This document shows positions 42,511 to 55,500 of a DNA stretch of 64,000 bases, one piece after another. Source of the DNA: Guadua angustifolia (lineage: Eukaryota; Streptophyta; Magnoliopsida; Poales; Poaceae); assembly GCA_036346375.1 (NCBI GenBank), contig CM070501.1, forward strand, positions 32,570,539 through 32,634,538. Reading direction: 5' to 3'. The translations under genes were made by a program, and so were the position numbers. Below the pieces are notes generated by a model, which was given only the letters and a program-made list of their open reading frames with translations, ran no database searches and was not told where the DNA came from. Within the stretch, counting starts at the first letter, position 1; each line of letters starts with the position of its first letter.

Positions 42511-44589
42511 GTGTGCCATTTTGCAAATTCTCCAAAAAAAGCCTGATTAAAACAAGCAGTATGCACAATATATATCATCACATTCTCAATACGAACACGG
42601 ATGCATATATCACATTCACGTAACGAAACGCTTTAATTACAACACATATATATCATAGTCGTTCACAATATAGAACTCAAATTAACATGCTTGACAATCA
42701 GTACATGGACTTCCTCTGATACATATCAAATTGACATATATTATTAATATTGTTTACATATGGACTAGAAGGATGCTTGGGATCTCTAAACTGCCATCCT
42801 CGATATAACTTCTAACGATACCAGCGCATAAGTGGTCTCGTAAATTGTTGAGTGCTTTCTTGTCTAAAATCTTACGGGGATATTGATCTTACGGAAAATG
42901 AAATGGTATATTAATTTCAGTTTCAAAATTTCTATGTAAAGGCTAAGTATATTATTATGCACGTACATATACCTTAGGGAAAAGTTGTGAGTTGCCGACC
43001 ACGATGAGCATGTACTACATGACATAGAAGCCGCAATGGTCACCGCTGCCCTGTTGATTGCACTGTGAAGAGAGAAAAAGAAATTCAGCCCACGAAGATT
43101 AGATGTCAAAAAAATTAATCATATATATGCTAGGCACTTATACCTTAAATGGCTTATACTGCTGTGTCTTGCCCTTTTTGTCGTCGTGCGGCCCTCCTTC
43201 ATCGACATAGTCTGAGAAACCCCTGCATACATTGGAGAGCACCATTGAGTAAAAATAAATAAACGTAGTTAAATTCCTCAGATGTGTTAGGTTACAATAA
43301 TGTGCTTACTTCTTGTAAGTTCAACCTTCATTAGTTATGGTTTTGGTGTTAATGACAAATCTAATATTGAAATTATCCATTAATGTGATTTTGTTATTAA
43401 TGACAAATCTTATATCGAGACTAACTTGTTTATTTAGAATATCCTTGATTAGTCTCATCGCATTGAAAAATGGAAAACCCAAGGTATGTATGTGTATTCA
43501 TTCTAGTATTAATTGCATACTTTGGATTCAAGTTAAAATATGAATGTCCCCATTATATTAACCACAAAATGTGCATCATGTTTCTTAATCCATATATTAC
43601 ATGGATGCATATACTTAGGGGGAGTTTGTAGTTTAGCTTGAAAGTCTCTTTGTATTGATCGATTCTTTATTGACACATATAAGGGTCAAGACAAAGAAAG
43701 TTAATCTTTGAGTATATATTTGAATTGCTTAGTTATAGTATACTCATAGTAATATAGGATATGCTCCAATGCAATCAAATTGAATATGTGCATATTATAT
43801 CCAAGTCAATCATACTTATGCACATATACATGTGGGGTGTATTCTAGAGTCGATGACTTAGTGTAATGATCACTTCCATATAGATTTCACATAATGGATC
43901 ATTACCTCTCATCAACATGAGTATATGAAAACTTGTGTAGTTAATATATACTCATATCAATTTAAATGATAATTTAAATTGAGTTCATTTGTCTTATTAA
44001 TCATTAAAGAACATTTCATCATGTGTTGATGGGGTTCCGTGATTAATTGAGGACAAATGAATAGCTCTTAAGTATAATAAAGCATGAGTTGCATTATTGT
44101 ACTTAAGACTCATATAAATCATTCAAATTGATTTAGGTTGTGCTCAATTGATCTAAAGGCATCCATTATGTGTTAATGGAGTGCAAGAGATAATTGAGAC
44201 AACCGTGCATCTTGGACTAACTATTTTATGAGTTGTGATTAAGTTAGGTCCAAAGATGGATGAGATGATGAGAACGGGATAAAGACGGCATCATGAGGTG
44301 ATGGGCGTCAAGAAGTGGATCCTGAAGTTAAAAGAGGAGTCGAATGATGATCCCGGGAGAGTATCAAAAGCGATGATCATAAAGACCCCAAAGGGGATTG
44401 CTTGCGTGCGACGGCGAAGGTATAATTAGATAGGCTAAGGACTTTGTAGTCTTTGAGTCTAAGGTTTTTATCGCCGTTCTATTAAGAGGGGTTGTCTCCT
44501 AGCTTGAGTTTCATCATGTTTGGTGATCTCAATCCGCGTTCACTCAAGCTCAAATCTTTTGGATTTGGTTTTTGCATAAAGTTAACCAT

Positions 44590-46060
44590 TTGGCATGTGT
44601 TGCGAATGGGTTAAGCCTATGCTTGGTTGTTGTTGGTTTATGCTCTGATTTGTATGTGTTGCAAAGAGGAAGAGCATATGCATTTGGTTTTCGCATAAAG
44701 CTTTGATTTGCATGTGTTGCAAATAGGATAAGCTAATGCGTTGGCTTTTGCGTGAAGTTCACTTTTGCATGGGTTGCAAATGTTGAAGCTTCATGTTTTG
44801 GTTTCGTTCAAAACAATCTTTCTAAAACATGTGGTTGCTTGGAGCTAAGTTTTGCATATATTGCAAAAGGAGAGAGCTCAAGCATGATTTGGTATTTGTG
44901 GTTGTGTATGTGCTAGAGGCTCGCATGTGTTGTGAGTAAAGAGCACATATGTTTGATTTGGTGTTTAAATGTTTGTATGGAGCTAGAGGCTTGCATGTGT
45001 TGCAAGTAGAGAGCTCATACGTTGGTGTTGGTTTTAGTGTGAAGTTTGATTTGTGGTTGCATGGAACTAGAGAATTGCATGTGTTGCAATTAGAGAGTTC
45101 ATGCACTCTGATTTGATGTTTATGGAGTTGCTTGGAGCTAGACTTTTGCATGTGTTGCAAAGAGTAGTGCTCAAGCATGAAATATGTTTAATGTGTTATT
45201 TGCAAGTTAGTTGTGCGAATAAACCGAGGTTTATGAGTCCGAATTCGAGAGCATGTGAGTAGGGCTTGCAGCGGTGTTGGCAAGTTGAGTGGGTCTCGTG
45301 TTGACCTTCACATGGCTAGGGGATTAATCTCATAAACTCGAGTTTGATTTGCTTAATACGTTTTGCAAATAGTTCTTGAGTTGATTGCGAAATGTGTTTT
45401 TGCAATTTGGTTAGAATTCTTTGAGCATGAGCTAAGTTGATGCAAATGTGTTTTGCACGTGTGTATGATCTTGTGTTGATCATCTTTGTGGCTCAAAGAA
45501 TAAGTTTGGTTTTTGGAGAAATGGATTTGGAGTTAAATCGAATTTCTCTGTTGGCCAACACTACTATGCTATGCTTGGCGGTAGTACATAAATCTTGATA
45601 CTCTGGGGATATAGTGCCGGTAGCTATTTTACAGAGTGCATGTCTTGCTGGCTCGGTGAGGCCGGCACTACCGCCGTGTGGGGCGGTAGTACCGCAAAGT
45701 CGGTACTACCGGCCTTTAGAGGGCGGTAGTGCTGCAAATCTAGCCGTTGCCGACCGTTGTAGGATTTGGGCGGTACTACCGGCCCTATCAGTGCGGTAGT
45801 ACCGGCCCCGCTGATTTTTGCCCGAATTGCCCCCAAACGGCTAGTTTTCTTGGTGGGGCTATAAATATACCCCTTGGGGGGCTTGGGCAGAAGGTTGGCT
45901 GTATGTGGGAGTTGTTTGCATGTGTTGCTCTTCTCTATTTGCTTCTTGAGCTTAAGTGTGAGCACTAATTGCATGTGTTGCAATTAGGGAGTGATTTGAG
46001 AGTCTCTTGTGCATGTGTTGCACTTGAGGGAGTCCTTGTGCATGTGTTGCACTTGGTGAT
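44590..46060 (+). repeat. gcatgtgttgca tandem-spaced array within the LTR
   Basis: More than a dozen copies of tgcatgtgttgcaa(a/g) spaced ~60-130 bp apart, most preceded by gagctagagg or gagctcatgc-like words. The encoded minus-strand peptides (NTCK, STCNTCKPLAP) are by-products of the repeat. Confidence 0.7.
45655..45825. repeat. Palindromic ggtagtaccg/cggtactacc cluster
   Basis: At least seven half-sites of ggtagtaccg, ggcggtagt or its inverse lie within 170 bp just upstream of the LTR TATA box. Several can pair as hairpins. Position suggests an LTR enhancer or structural element. Confidence 0.6.
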
Positions 46061-49000
46061 CACCGGGAGCGCATTCGTTGTGCACGGTGAAGTTCAAGCG
46101 AAGGAGTTGCTTGTTTCTCTTGGAGGTTGCCGACTCCTAGACGGCGTGGGCGTCGTCTTGTGAGCTCTCAAGGTTTGAAAGCCCGCAAGTTTACGAAGGT
46201 TCGGGTTGAGCCTACGGCATAGCGTGAAAAACCACGACTAGTGGAAAGAGGCGGTGCTCGGCGGGAGCCGGTCCAAGTGGTTGGGCTTGCCTCAACGTGG
46301 ACTAGGGAGGCAAGCAAGTCTCCGAATACCACGGAAAAATATCGGTTGTCTCTTTTACTTTCAAGTATTTACATTTATTGTATATTGTTCAATTACTTGA
46401 TTGTAATTAGAATTGCTTAGTATTAATTGATTGTTCAAATTAGCAATTCTAGTGTAGAGACATAATTTAGTTAGTGCACATAGTGAGCCTAGTTGATTTA
46501 GGCTTTAATTGTCAAAACCTATTTATCGCTTCCGCATATATCTTTGATTAGGTTTTGACTTAGGGGTGTATTAGAGTGAATTGTTTAGTGAGCGATCGAA
46601 TTTTGTAAAACGCCTATTCACCCCCCCTCTAGGCGCATCCTCGACCCTACACTTCTGCAAAGGAGGCTTGATCGTGTATGCCATCGGTCTCTTCTCGACC
46701 GAGTTAAATGTGTAGACTGTGTTTTCACTCGGAACGAGGACGAGTAGAACCCAATGGTTGCTTATTAAATAAAATGTAGTGCAAGAAAATAAGTTCACAT
46801 ACGGTTTTAAGTGCGTACAAGTAATTGAATCGAAAAGTACTACTTACTCCTCGTGACGGCAATACAATGAAGTCCTTTTTCGACTCAAAGATGCAATACC
46901 CCTTGATGTAGCTAGCAACGAACAGGTTGAAGCCTAGCCAAGGTCGCAGACACAAGCTCGGGTCGACAAACCCAACCGTGTAGATGCGTCACGGCTCGTT
47001 GTCTCATTATCCTGCAACTCGTGTTGAATGTGAAAACATAATGCAAAATCCTATAAAAGTCATGGCGCAAGCTATATGGTGTGATACTCACAGGCGTCCA
47101 TGATCGTAAAGTAGAAATATCGGCGGCTTTCATTTGGTACACACGAATAGATCCTCAAAAGCGGCGGGAATGTTCCATCCTCGTCACGGTGAAAATGTAC
47201 CATTTTATACTTCACGTTGAAGTCGACTCGGCGCTCTTCGCCTTCACCTTATCAAGGTACCATCCATGGAGTATCGAGTCCACTGCCTAGATGATTCGGT
47301 TAGTGCGATGCAATCGGGGCTTTCCATGCTCGTAGGCCTTATAATCATACATGGTGCCTATGGCCTGTGCTGACTTTTCTTTCTGGGCCGAAGGAGTCTC
47401 CGAGGTCGGGCCAGTGGGCTTTTCAGTACCTTAAGGGCGCCAGTGGCTCTGTCGGCTTTGCCCTCTTGGCGGAAGGAGTCTCGGAGGCCTCTTGTGGTTC
47501 TCTGAGTGTCGTGTTTGTCCTTTTACGTCAGTCTGCACTCTGTGTCATCACCGCGGTTGGAGTAGAAGTGGGAGCGGCGAGGAGGCGGGAGGCGCAAGCG
47601 AGGAGCAGGCAAAGCGGAGGAGGCGAAGCGAGATCGGCGCAGGAGGCGGGAGGCGGAGGAGGCGGGAGGCGAGATCGAGCGCGAGGAGGCGGCGTGGGAG
47701 GAACCTCTGAAACGCATATATTTAACTTCTGCGCATAATCTTGGAATGGTAGAGAAGGCGTGGAGGGACTTTTTACCTTGACCAAGACGACACCGTCGTG
47801 GGCCACTTGATGAGCGACATACGTGCTTGCCCGAGAGTGGTGATATCTTCGTTGGAAATCGAGCACATGTGATAAGAAGTCTTCGTGGGCGTAGTCCACC
47901 GCACCCTCATGTAGCCCTTCCCCACAGGTGACCATGCACAAAGTCGGTCTCGTTGCATGGAAATGCAACCCGCATGCAACCTCGACGGAAATCCATCCTC
48001 CGTCATGATGGTGGTGGCGCCAGCAGCACCGCAAGAAGTGTACAACGAGGCAAAACATTGCGGAGTTACACTCGTAGCTTTAACTCGGGAAAAATTAATT
48101 ATTACCTTCACCGGGGACCGGTCTTATCATTTTGGAACCGCACTTGCTAGGTCGGGCACTTCTCTATGAGAGTCGAGGCATCCGCTCGACTCTGAAATCA
48201 TCGCCATCATCTCGGCCCTCGAGCGATCCTCACGTTCATCATCTCCTCTTATCTCCTCCTCCGTGCCATCATCTCCCCTCATCTCCTCCTTAATCTCCTC
48301 CTCATTGCTCCCTTAGTGTGTCCTTGAGGCGCTCCTCACGTGCTGCCATGACCTTGATCGACACTCGCAGCGTCATCTTGAAAGTAGGACTTCTTCGTGT
48401 GTCCCGCCCCTCTGAGCAAGCACCCGCCCTTATGGTCGGACTTCCGATCGCAGACAGCAGGATGTCCTGCGACCCTTAGCTCAGAAGGTCCCTGTTCTTT
48501 TCATTTGCTTACCTCTTCTGTAATAAGCGAGTCTGAATTAGATTTGAAATACAACAAGTTGGGTCAATTGGATTGTACTAAGTTAGATGTCTTACGATGG
48601 TAGAGACGACTTGGCGGTAGCGAGGTTTGCAACTACAAGCTGCCCATCGGGGTTTTCTTTGTCCTCGCTAATACCCGATTCGTGCCGCTCCTCGATATGT
48701 GGGAGTAAGGCATCACGGTCCGGAGTGGCGCACTCCTCGGCTAATCGCGCCCTCTGCCTTCTTCCCTCATAGCCGCTTTGTCTGAGGTGGTGCGGGTGCG
48801 TGTTATGCCTCGGACAGCGGTGTTCCTCTCTCTCGGCTTCTCGCCTCGGGCGTACCCTTCATCCTAGTGAACTCCGCCCAAACATCGAGGGTCACAAATG
48901 GATACCTCTCGAATGGTGTACGGCCTTTCAAAGACGTACTCGGCGTGCATAAGGGTCTTGAAGTGCCTCAAGGCCACACCCATCCTCTTCAAGGCGTCTT

Positions 49001-49683
49001 GTCTCGCTTTGGGTTCATCTTCCTCCTCTATAATCCATTTACTCTTAACCTCGTCCCCACAACCGATTCTTCGCTTTCGTGACTTCCTTTCTCCAATCCT
49101 TAATTGTTATGGGCACTCTCTCCCTCACCAATTGGCCAAGAAATGACCGTATCGCCCCATGTACTTAGGAGGGCCCGTCAGCAGACCCTGTGGCATTGAA
49201 GCGGACAACTGCGGCGTTCTCCTGTAGCCCTTTGTTTGGTCCTCGGGTCTTCCTCACCTTACTCGGCCCTTGAGTAATTGGAACCATGCTCGGCCCCTCA
49301 GCAGCACCTTCTACTCTGTCTAGCGACGAGCCGATGCTCTCTAGTTGCGACATTTTGAGTTTTCTTATCTGATAAGGTCATATGTGTGACATGAGAGAAA
49401 TCAATTTGAAGCTACTATATGCACTTGACAATAAATCTTGTAAAGGATCAACAGATAATTCATAGTATGCAATTGTTTCGAACAAAAGTCTATCTATTGA
49501 CCAACTAAATAAGTTTCAGATTTCACAACATCAACAGAGAATTTGAGCATTAATGTACTAATGCAATGGCAATAATACTTGCAAGACAATGAGAACAATA
49601 GGTTGGTTTTCGATACTTGCAAGAATAGCAACACAAGAAGGTCAAGTTAGTAAGCGACATAACATGCAATATCATTGACCAAG

Positions 49684-50085
49684 TAAATCGTACCAACGAT
49701 AACCCTAATCTCTAAATAGGTTTGGTCCTAATCCCATTCGAGGATATGTGGTTCGAGCAAGTTCTAAGCCGTTGTACAACCGGAGAAAATTTGGCTGACA
49801 TCTCCCATTGTTCTCCGGATACACGTCTCGACAACAGGTCAAGAGGGTGTGTATCCGGAGAACACCGGAAACGCTACGAAATCAACTCTGGTTGTACAAC
49901 ATAGCTCAGAACTTGCGAACCACATATCCTCGCTATCAAAAAAACGTGGACAATTGAGATCGCTTGCTTATGAATATGTTGAAATGGCATATTCATAATC
50001 AAGTACTCTCGAACGGGAGACGTATGTTACGTATTTTGAACTCTAACGTAGATCATATTACAGTAACAATAATAACATACAGGTA
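49684..50085 (-). repeat. CACTA leader block, copy 2 (upstream of the Ulp1 gene)
   Basis: About 400 bp matching 56073-56490 with small indels. It includes ctaatctctaaataggtt, ctaatcccattcgaggatat, gttgtacaac, a foldback of ctccggatacacgt/gtgtgtatccggagaac, and tcgaacgggagacgta. It ends ~330 bp before the Ulp1-gene start, on the gene's upstream side. Confidence 0.8.
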
Positions 50086-51130
50086 AAAAATACAAGTCTG
50101 ATAAAGAAGCACTATACCTGGCAGGTGGCGCTCAAGTAGTTTTCAAAAATTGAACTTATCAGTAAATCTGAACTTTGCAAATAACCCCATAGTACTATCT
50201 CATTATTTGGTTTGTGTTTCAAATGTATCTGAAGCTAGAATTTAACTATTGCATCCACGATTACTTAATATGTTGTTATTTACTAATCGAGATGGACTCA
50301 CGACCAATTTCCATGTTTGTCTGAGAGCCAATTTCCAAGTTTTTATATATTATTCCATACAACAATATGAGAACATATACATGATTCAAGAATGACCATA
50401 CTAACATATGGTACTATGGTAGTATGGAGGAAATAATATGTGATTGCTCTCAGATTTTAGGGTTTGGTTTGAAGATTATAAATCTTCAACCTTACTCATG
50501 AATGGGCAAGACAATAAATTGAGTGAATAAGGCCTCAAACCCTTACCACCTTAACATGCACAAATGGAATTGATATCAAGATTCATTGTTATGTAAAGTC
50601 CTCAATTAAATTCAAAGCAGTATGTATCCAGATTAATATATAAGTGAGATATACTAATCATGTCAATATAGCTTATTGTAACCTGCCAACATAAGAAGTA
50701 ACTAACCCAATAGACAGAATGTAGTATCTGCAGTTTATTACTTTTATCAACAAGATCGGATCATAGGCTAATTGAACAAGAAAAGCTACTGGAGCATATA
50801 CAGAATCTGATCAACAAGCTAACCGAATTGATGAATCATAAGCAATAGTCACATATAAGCCAAAACTGAACTGGATTAACAATCTGAGTATCAAACAGTG
50901 AAATAATCAAAAACTTCTAATGCATCTAAGTCTACCAGTTCAAGGCCTTATTCTCAAAATAAATTGCCAATATCAATTCTACCCTATAATCATCACAGAG
51001 GCAATACCAATCTCAACCCCACAGGCAGCAGAACAAGAAGAGAGTAATATCAACCCCAAGGCATAAAAGATTTTCACTGTGAACATGTACTAAAAATCAT
51101 ATTCGTACACACAAGTGACGAGATTTTGCA
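50086..51130. other. CACTA interior, no gene seen
   Basis: AT-rich sequence upstream of copy 2 of the leader block; no long open frame, motif or inverted ends. It may be leader or intron of the second CACTA gene. Confidence 0.35.
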
Positions 51131-51410
51131 TTACTGAATTCGGAGGGCTGCGGGCAGCGTCGGCGTCGAGCGTGGGGGGCGTGTCGGCGAAGGATGCATC
51201 GTCCTCGGCGTCGGCGTCGAAGCGGTGTGAAGCGGCGTAAGCGGGCGTCGGCGTCGAAGGGCACCGGGAGTAAATGGCGTCGGCGTCGGGGCGATCTTGA
51301 GGTGGCGTGGGGCGTCGGCGTCGAAGGGCACCAGGGAGTGGGGGCGGCGTCGGCGTCGGCGACGGGGCGGGGAGGCGTCGAAGGGCACTCGGGCGGCTAG
51401 GGTTAAGCGT
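51131..51410. repeat. GC-rich ggcgtcggcgtcgaag tandem repeats
   Basis: Units of ggcgtcggcgtcg and gaagggcacc repeat about eight times and are open in several frames on both strands (Pro/Arg-rich). It sits directly inside the 51450-52110 array, the position of the GC-rich leader in many CACTA elements. I do not call it a gene. Confidence 0.6.
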
Positions 51411-51449
51411 GGCGCGCGCGCGAATGGCTATGGTCGCGAGTTAGAATGG

Positions 51450-52112
51450 GCCGGGGTTTTAAGAAAAAAAACCATTACTATCACTCTTTTAAGAAAACCG
51501 ATACTGATGCTTTATCATTAGTATCACTTGTTTAAGAAAACCGATACTGATGCTTTATCATTAGTATCATTTTTTAATAAAAACCGATACTGATGCTTTA
51601 TAATCACTTTTCTAATAGAACACTGATGTTAGTCATCAGTATCACTTGTTTAAGAAAACCGATACTGATGCTTTATCATTAGTATCACTTTTTTTAATAA
51701 AAACCGATACTGATGCTTTATAATCACTTTTCTAATAGAACACTGATGTTAGTCATCAGTATCACTTGTTTTAGAAAACCGATACTGATGCTTTATCATT
51801 AGTATCACTTTTTTAATAAAAACCGATACTGATGCTTTATAATAACTTTTCTAATAGAACACTGATGTTAGTCATCAGTATCACTTTTTTAATAAAACCG
51901 ATACTGATGCTTTATCATTAGTATCACTTTTTTAATAAAAACCGATACTGATGCTTTATCATCACTTTTTCTAATAGAACACTGATGTTAGTCATCAGTA
52001 TCACTTGTTTAATAAAACCGATACTGATGCTTGATCATCACTTTTCTAATAGAACACTGATGTTAGTCATCAGTATCACTTTTTTTAAGAAAACCGACAC
52101 TGATGTAGTTTA
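51450..52112. repeat. Internal subterminal-type repeat array
   Basis: About twelve units of (a)aaaccgatactgatgcttta and ttagtatcactt(g/t)tttaa. This is the same design as the terminal arrays (cagaatcggttctt / aagtgat) but with a diverged core (cagtatcggtttt). It lies between the two CACTA genes, where such arrays are not normally found. The right edge (gacactgatgtagttt, near 52110) may be a decayed terminus. Confidence 0.75.
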
Positions 52113-52592
52113 TTGCACTATTCCTTTTCAGACATCTGCAAGTTCTGAATTTTCAGCATTTCATCAAAGAGAGAAAATGCCATAACTTTGTCATACATTG
52201 TTGAAATTATTAGAAATTTTGCAGAAACATATTTCAGGATACTGTAAAACTTTTCATAAAATAATTTTTGGAAAAAGCGACCTCATTCAAGAAATATGCC
52301 AAAATTCATTTCGTAGACATGATTTGTGCGTAAAGCGTAGAAAAGTCAAAACTTTTTCAAATTAATCTGGAATTGTACGAAAATTTTCAGAAATGAACTT
52401 TCGACTATTTACAAGCTTTCCCAACAATAATTTCGTCAAATGGAATTTTCTTTCACAAATTATAGCACAAAGTGCAGGCACAAAGAGAAATTGCATGCAT
52501 TTCCATCGAAGCCTCCAAACAGCAATTAATCACCTTGGATTTTTTACTTTGAAAGCGTTGCAAACTATTTTACATACATTAGAATAGTCCAT

Positions 52593-55500
52593 TTATTTAC
52601 AATACTGCCCTTCATGATGATCTACTCGCATGTAATTGGCTCCATGTGTGTCGTCATCCCCGCTAAGACAAGCCCCATCTGCAAATGAAGGTATCTCATC
52701 GAATTGGTTATACTCTTCTTTATCTACAACATCTTCAACTCCTACGATCCGTCTCTTGCCATGAAGAACGACGTGCAACCTCGGATTGGCCGGATCGCGC
52801 ATGTAAAAGACTTGAGTTGCTTGCTTCGCAAGGACAAACGGATCATCTTTGTAGGCGAGTCTACTGAGATCCACAATAGTAAAGCCTCTCTTGTCGACCT
52901 TCACTCCATGTGGAAGTCGTACCCACTTACATCGGAACAATGAAACTTGGTATATTCCGTGTCGAGCTCCCAAATTTCTTGATCATCCCATAGTAGGAGT
53001 TCATTGCGGTTGGGAAGATTGTTTTTCGAGTGATGATCATCGAGAAAGCATTTATACTCACACCATCTGTTTTGGGCAAGACTCTTGGCATCTTGACTCT
53101 CGGTGTAAAAGGTGTAACCATTAATATTGTACCCTGCCATATCTCAGACATTAAATCTTGGTCCGTCGACCAACCATTTTACATTCTCACTAAAGGAGAC
53201 CTCCGCTTTTCTTTGAACCATGTGAGGAATCGATCATTGTGTTCTTGTGCGATGGAAAGCTCATCCATTTGTGGATTCTCTTCCGTAATATCAACTTATC
53301 TTTGCTCGATGTATGGGCGAACCTGCGCTATTCTCGCAAGACCGTGAAATCGCCTTGCAATACATATCAAACCTCGGACTCATTAGTTTGGACCGCGGTT
53401 CCTTTACCGCAAGTCTGCCCTCATGACGAGATCTGAGAACACCGATTGCTTGTCTTTACCCGTAGTCCACGCAAAACTCAATAACCTCTTGATCCCATAA
53501 CCTTCAACAATACTACCCTTAGGCTTCGACCGATTCCTCACGTCGACTTTAATATATCCATGTACCTCTCGAATGGATACATGTAACGTGGAAAGCGGGT
53601 CCACATATCTTAATCTCTCGACAAGGTGAACAACAAGGTGGACCATTATATCAAAAACGGCGGTGGGAAATGCATCTCAAGGTGACCTGAGTCCACACCA
53701 CCTCACTCTGTAAGTTGTCTAGTACATCGGGGTCAATAACTGCGGAGATCGTATTGAAGAAATAACACAACTTTGTGATTGCCAACTGACATCCTCTGGG
53801 AGAATATTTGGATTACAACCGGGAGCATTTGGGTCATCAAGACATGGCAATCATGGGACTTCATGCCCAACAACTTCAAATCATCCATAGACGCAAGCTT
53901 CTTAATGTTCATGGAGTAGCGAGATGGAACTTTAATACTTTGGAGACATTTGCGAGATCTTCTTTCTCCTTCTTGGGCAGGTGTAGCATGCAGCGAGGAT
54001 GTACGGACCTTTTCCATCCTCCTCTATCACCGCAAGTCCAGGGCTGATTCCCATGTAGGCCATGTCGCGACGAGCATTGACACCATCTTTGGTCTTCCTG
54101 GTATGTTCAGCGGATGCCAACCAAGTTGTCGTAGACATTCTTCTCAACATGCATGACATCAATACAATGCCGGACATCTAACTCCTTCCAGTACGGTAAG
54201 TCCCAGAATATTGACCTCTTCTTCCAAATGGTCCTAGGATGAATAGATTTACGGCTCTTTCCGTACTGAACATCGATATCCTCTACACGTGAATATACTT
54301 GGCTTCCACTCATAGGCTGCGGTGTCGAACGGACTTCCCTCTTCCCATCAAATTTGTCATCCATCTTACGGTATCGATGACTTGAGGTAGAAACCTCGGT
54401 GACCCATATACGATTTTCTCGGAATTCGGCACCATAGACTCTCGGTCTCATCTTCACAAATAAGACACGCTTTGGCTCCTTTCGTACTGTAACATGCCAA
54501 ATTACCAAGGGCCGGGAAATCATTTATGGTGCAAAATACCATAGCCCGTAGGGTGAAATGCTCTCTTTTACGCATCCCACACGACCCCCTCATTCCACAA
54601 TTTTACCAAATCCTCGATCAATGATGCAAGGTACACATCAATATCATTTCCATTGTTTGGGTCCCGAGATTAGTAATGACATCATGATATACTTCCGCTT
54701 CATGTACAACCAAGGAGGAGGTTGTAGATACACTATGAGCTCGGCAGTCTTTGTGGATTTGCTCATGTTACCAAACGGATTCATTCCGTCGGTACTCAAC
54801 CCAAATCTTATGTTCCTCATTTCGCACCAAACTCCTCATGTTTCCAATCGATGTTTCTCCATTGAGCTGAATCGGCGAGGTGTCTCGGCTTGCCATCTTC
54901 CTTCGAGACTCATAATGCCAACACAACAATTTTGCCTCTCTGGAATTTGCAAACAACTGCTCCAAACGGGGAATGGTGGGTAAATACTACAGTACCTTGA
55001 CCGGTGCACCTTTAGTGACCTCTTCACCGTCGTTGCCCGGCTCTTCGCTTCTTGTCGTTACGCTTCTCCTTTTGTTTGTACCGGGCACACATAAAGCCGG
55101 ACAAACGTGCAGACTCGATGTGCGTTACGATACAAGATGCAATCATTCGGACATGCATGTATCCTTTCTATTTCCATTCCCATGGGACATAGTAGCTTCT
55201 TCGCTTCATAAATGCTTGTTGGCAACTCGTTTCCCTCCGAAAGCAGATCCGATAGAAGAACTAGTAGTGCATTGAAACTTGTATCTGTCCAACGGTGTTT
55301 TGCCTTGATTCGAACAATGCAAGGACCGAACCCAACTTTGGTGTATTCCGCTTTGCAACTTTGTGAGCAGCGGTTTGGCATCGCTCTTCTATCAAGCTTT
55401 TAAACTTTTCAAACTCTCTTTCCGTGTAATTACCCTCCACATCCCGCAACATTTGCTCCAAATTATCCTCCTCAAACATATCGGGCTGCAACTCATCATC

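Larger units (their letters stand above)
43314..46651 (+). mobile_element. Solo LTR, 3,338 bp, copia Maximus/SIRE-like
   Basis: Begins TGTAAGTTCAACC and ends CGACCCTACA, flanked by the 5-bp duplication CTTCT (43309-43313 and 46652-46656). The ggttttggtgttaatgacaaa start and cctattcaccccccctctag near the end are typical of SIRE/Maximus copia LTRs. A TATA box ctataaatata lies at 45859-45869. The interior has a long array of gcatgtgttgca units and a ggtagtaccg/cggtactacc palindrome cluster. No internal retrotransposon sequence follows, so it is a solo LTR left by recombination. Confidence 0.75.
42780..49353 (-). pseudogene. CACTA second gene with Ulp1-type (C48) cysteine protease domain, degraded and split by an LTR
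   Basis: Probable start MSQLESIGSSLDRVEG at 49353, then KTRGPNKGL, VRERVPITIKDWRKEVTKAK, NTHPHHLRQSGYEGRRQ and ISNEDITTLGQARMSLIKWP, all typical of the non-transposase gene of grass CACTA elements. The C-terminal part (about 47142-46660, then 43313-42780) is Ulp1-like. YCIFESKKDFIVLP and NHWVLLVLVPSENTVYTFNS hold the catalytic His; QGSGDHCGFYVM (near 43045) holds the catalytic Cys region. It ends KKALNNLRDHLCAGIVRSYI. A 3,338-bp solo LTR (43314-46651) lies between the His and Cys parts. Several frameshifts and stops also break it. Ulp1 proteases cleave SUMO from proteins; what they do for CACTA elements is not settled. The region 47528-47710 is GC-rich and Arg-coding on the other strand, probably intronic. 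Confidence 0.8.

Noticed and set aside
44822..45178. 118-aa frame with repeated NTCK/STCN pieces
   Set aside because: It is a by-product of the gcatgtgttgca repeat array inside the solo LTR.
51131..51521. Arg/Pro-rich open frames on both strands
   Set aside because: They are produced by ggcgtcggcgtcg tandem repeats; open frames in several phases at once are a composition effect.
42131..52112. A separate complete CACTA ending at the internal array
   Set aside because: No CACTA terminus or 3-bp duplication is readable near 52112, whereas 42131 pairs cleanly with 57369. Kept only as a composite-element hypothesis.
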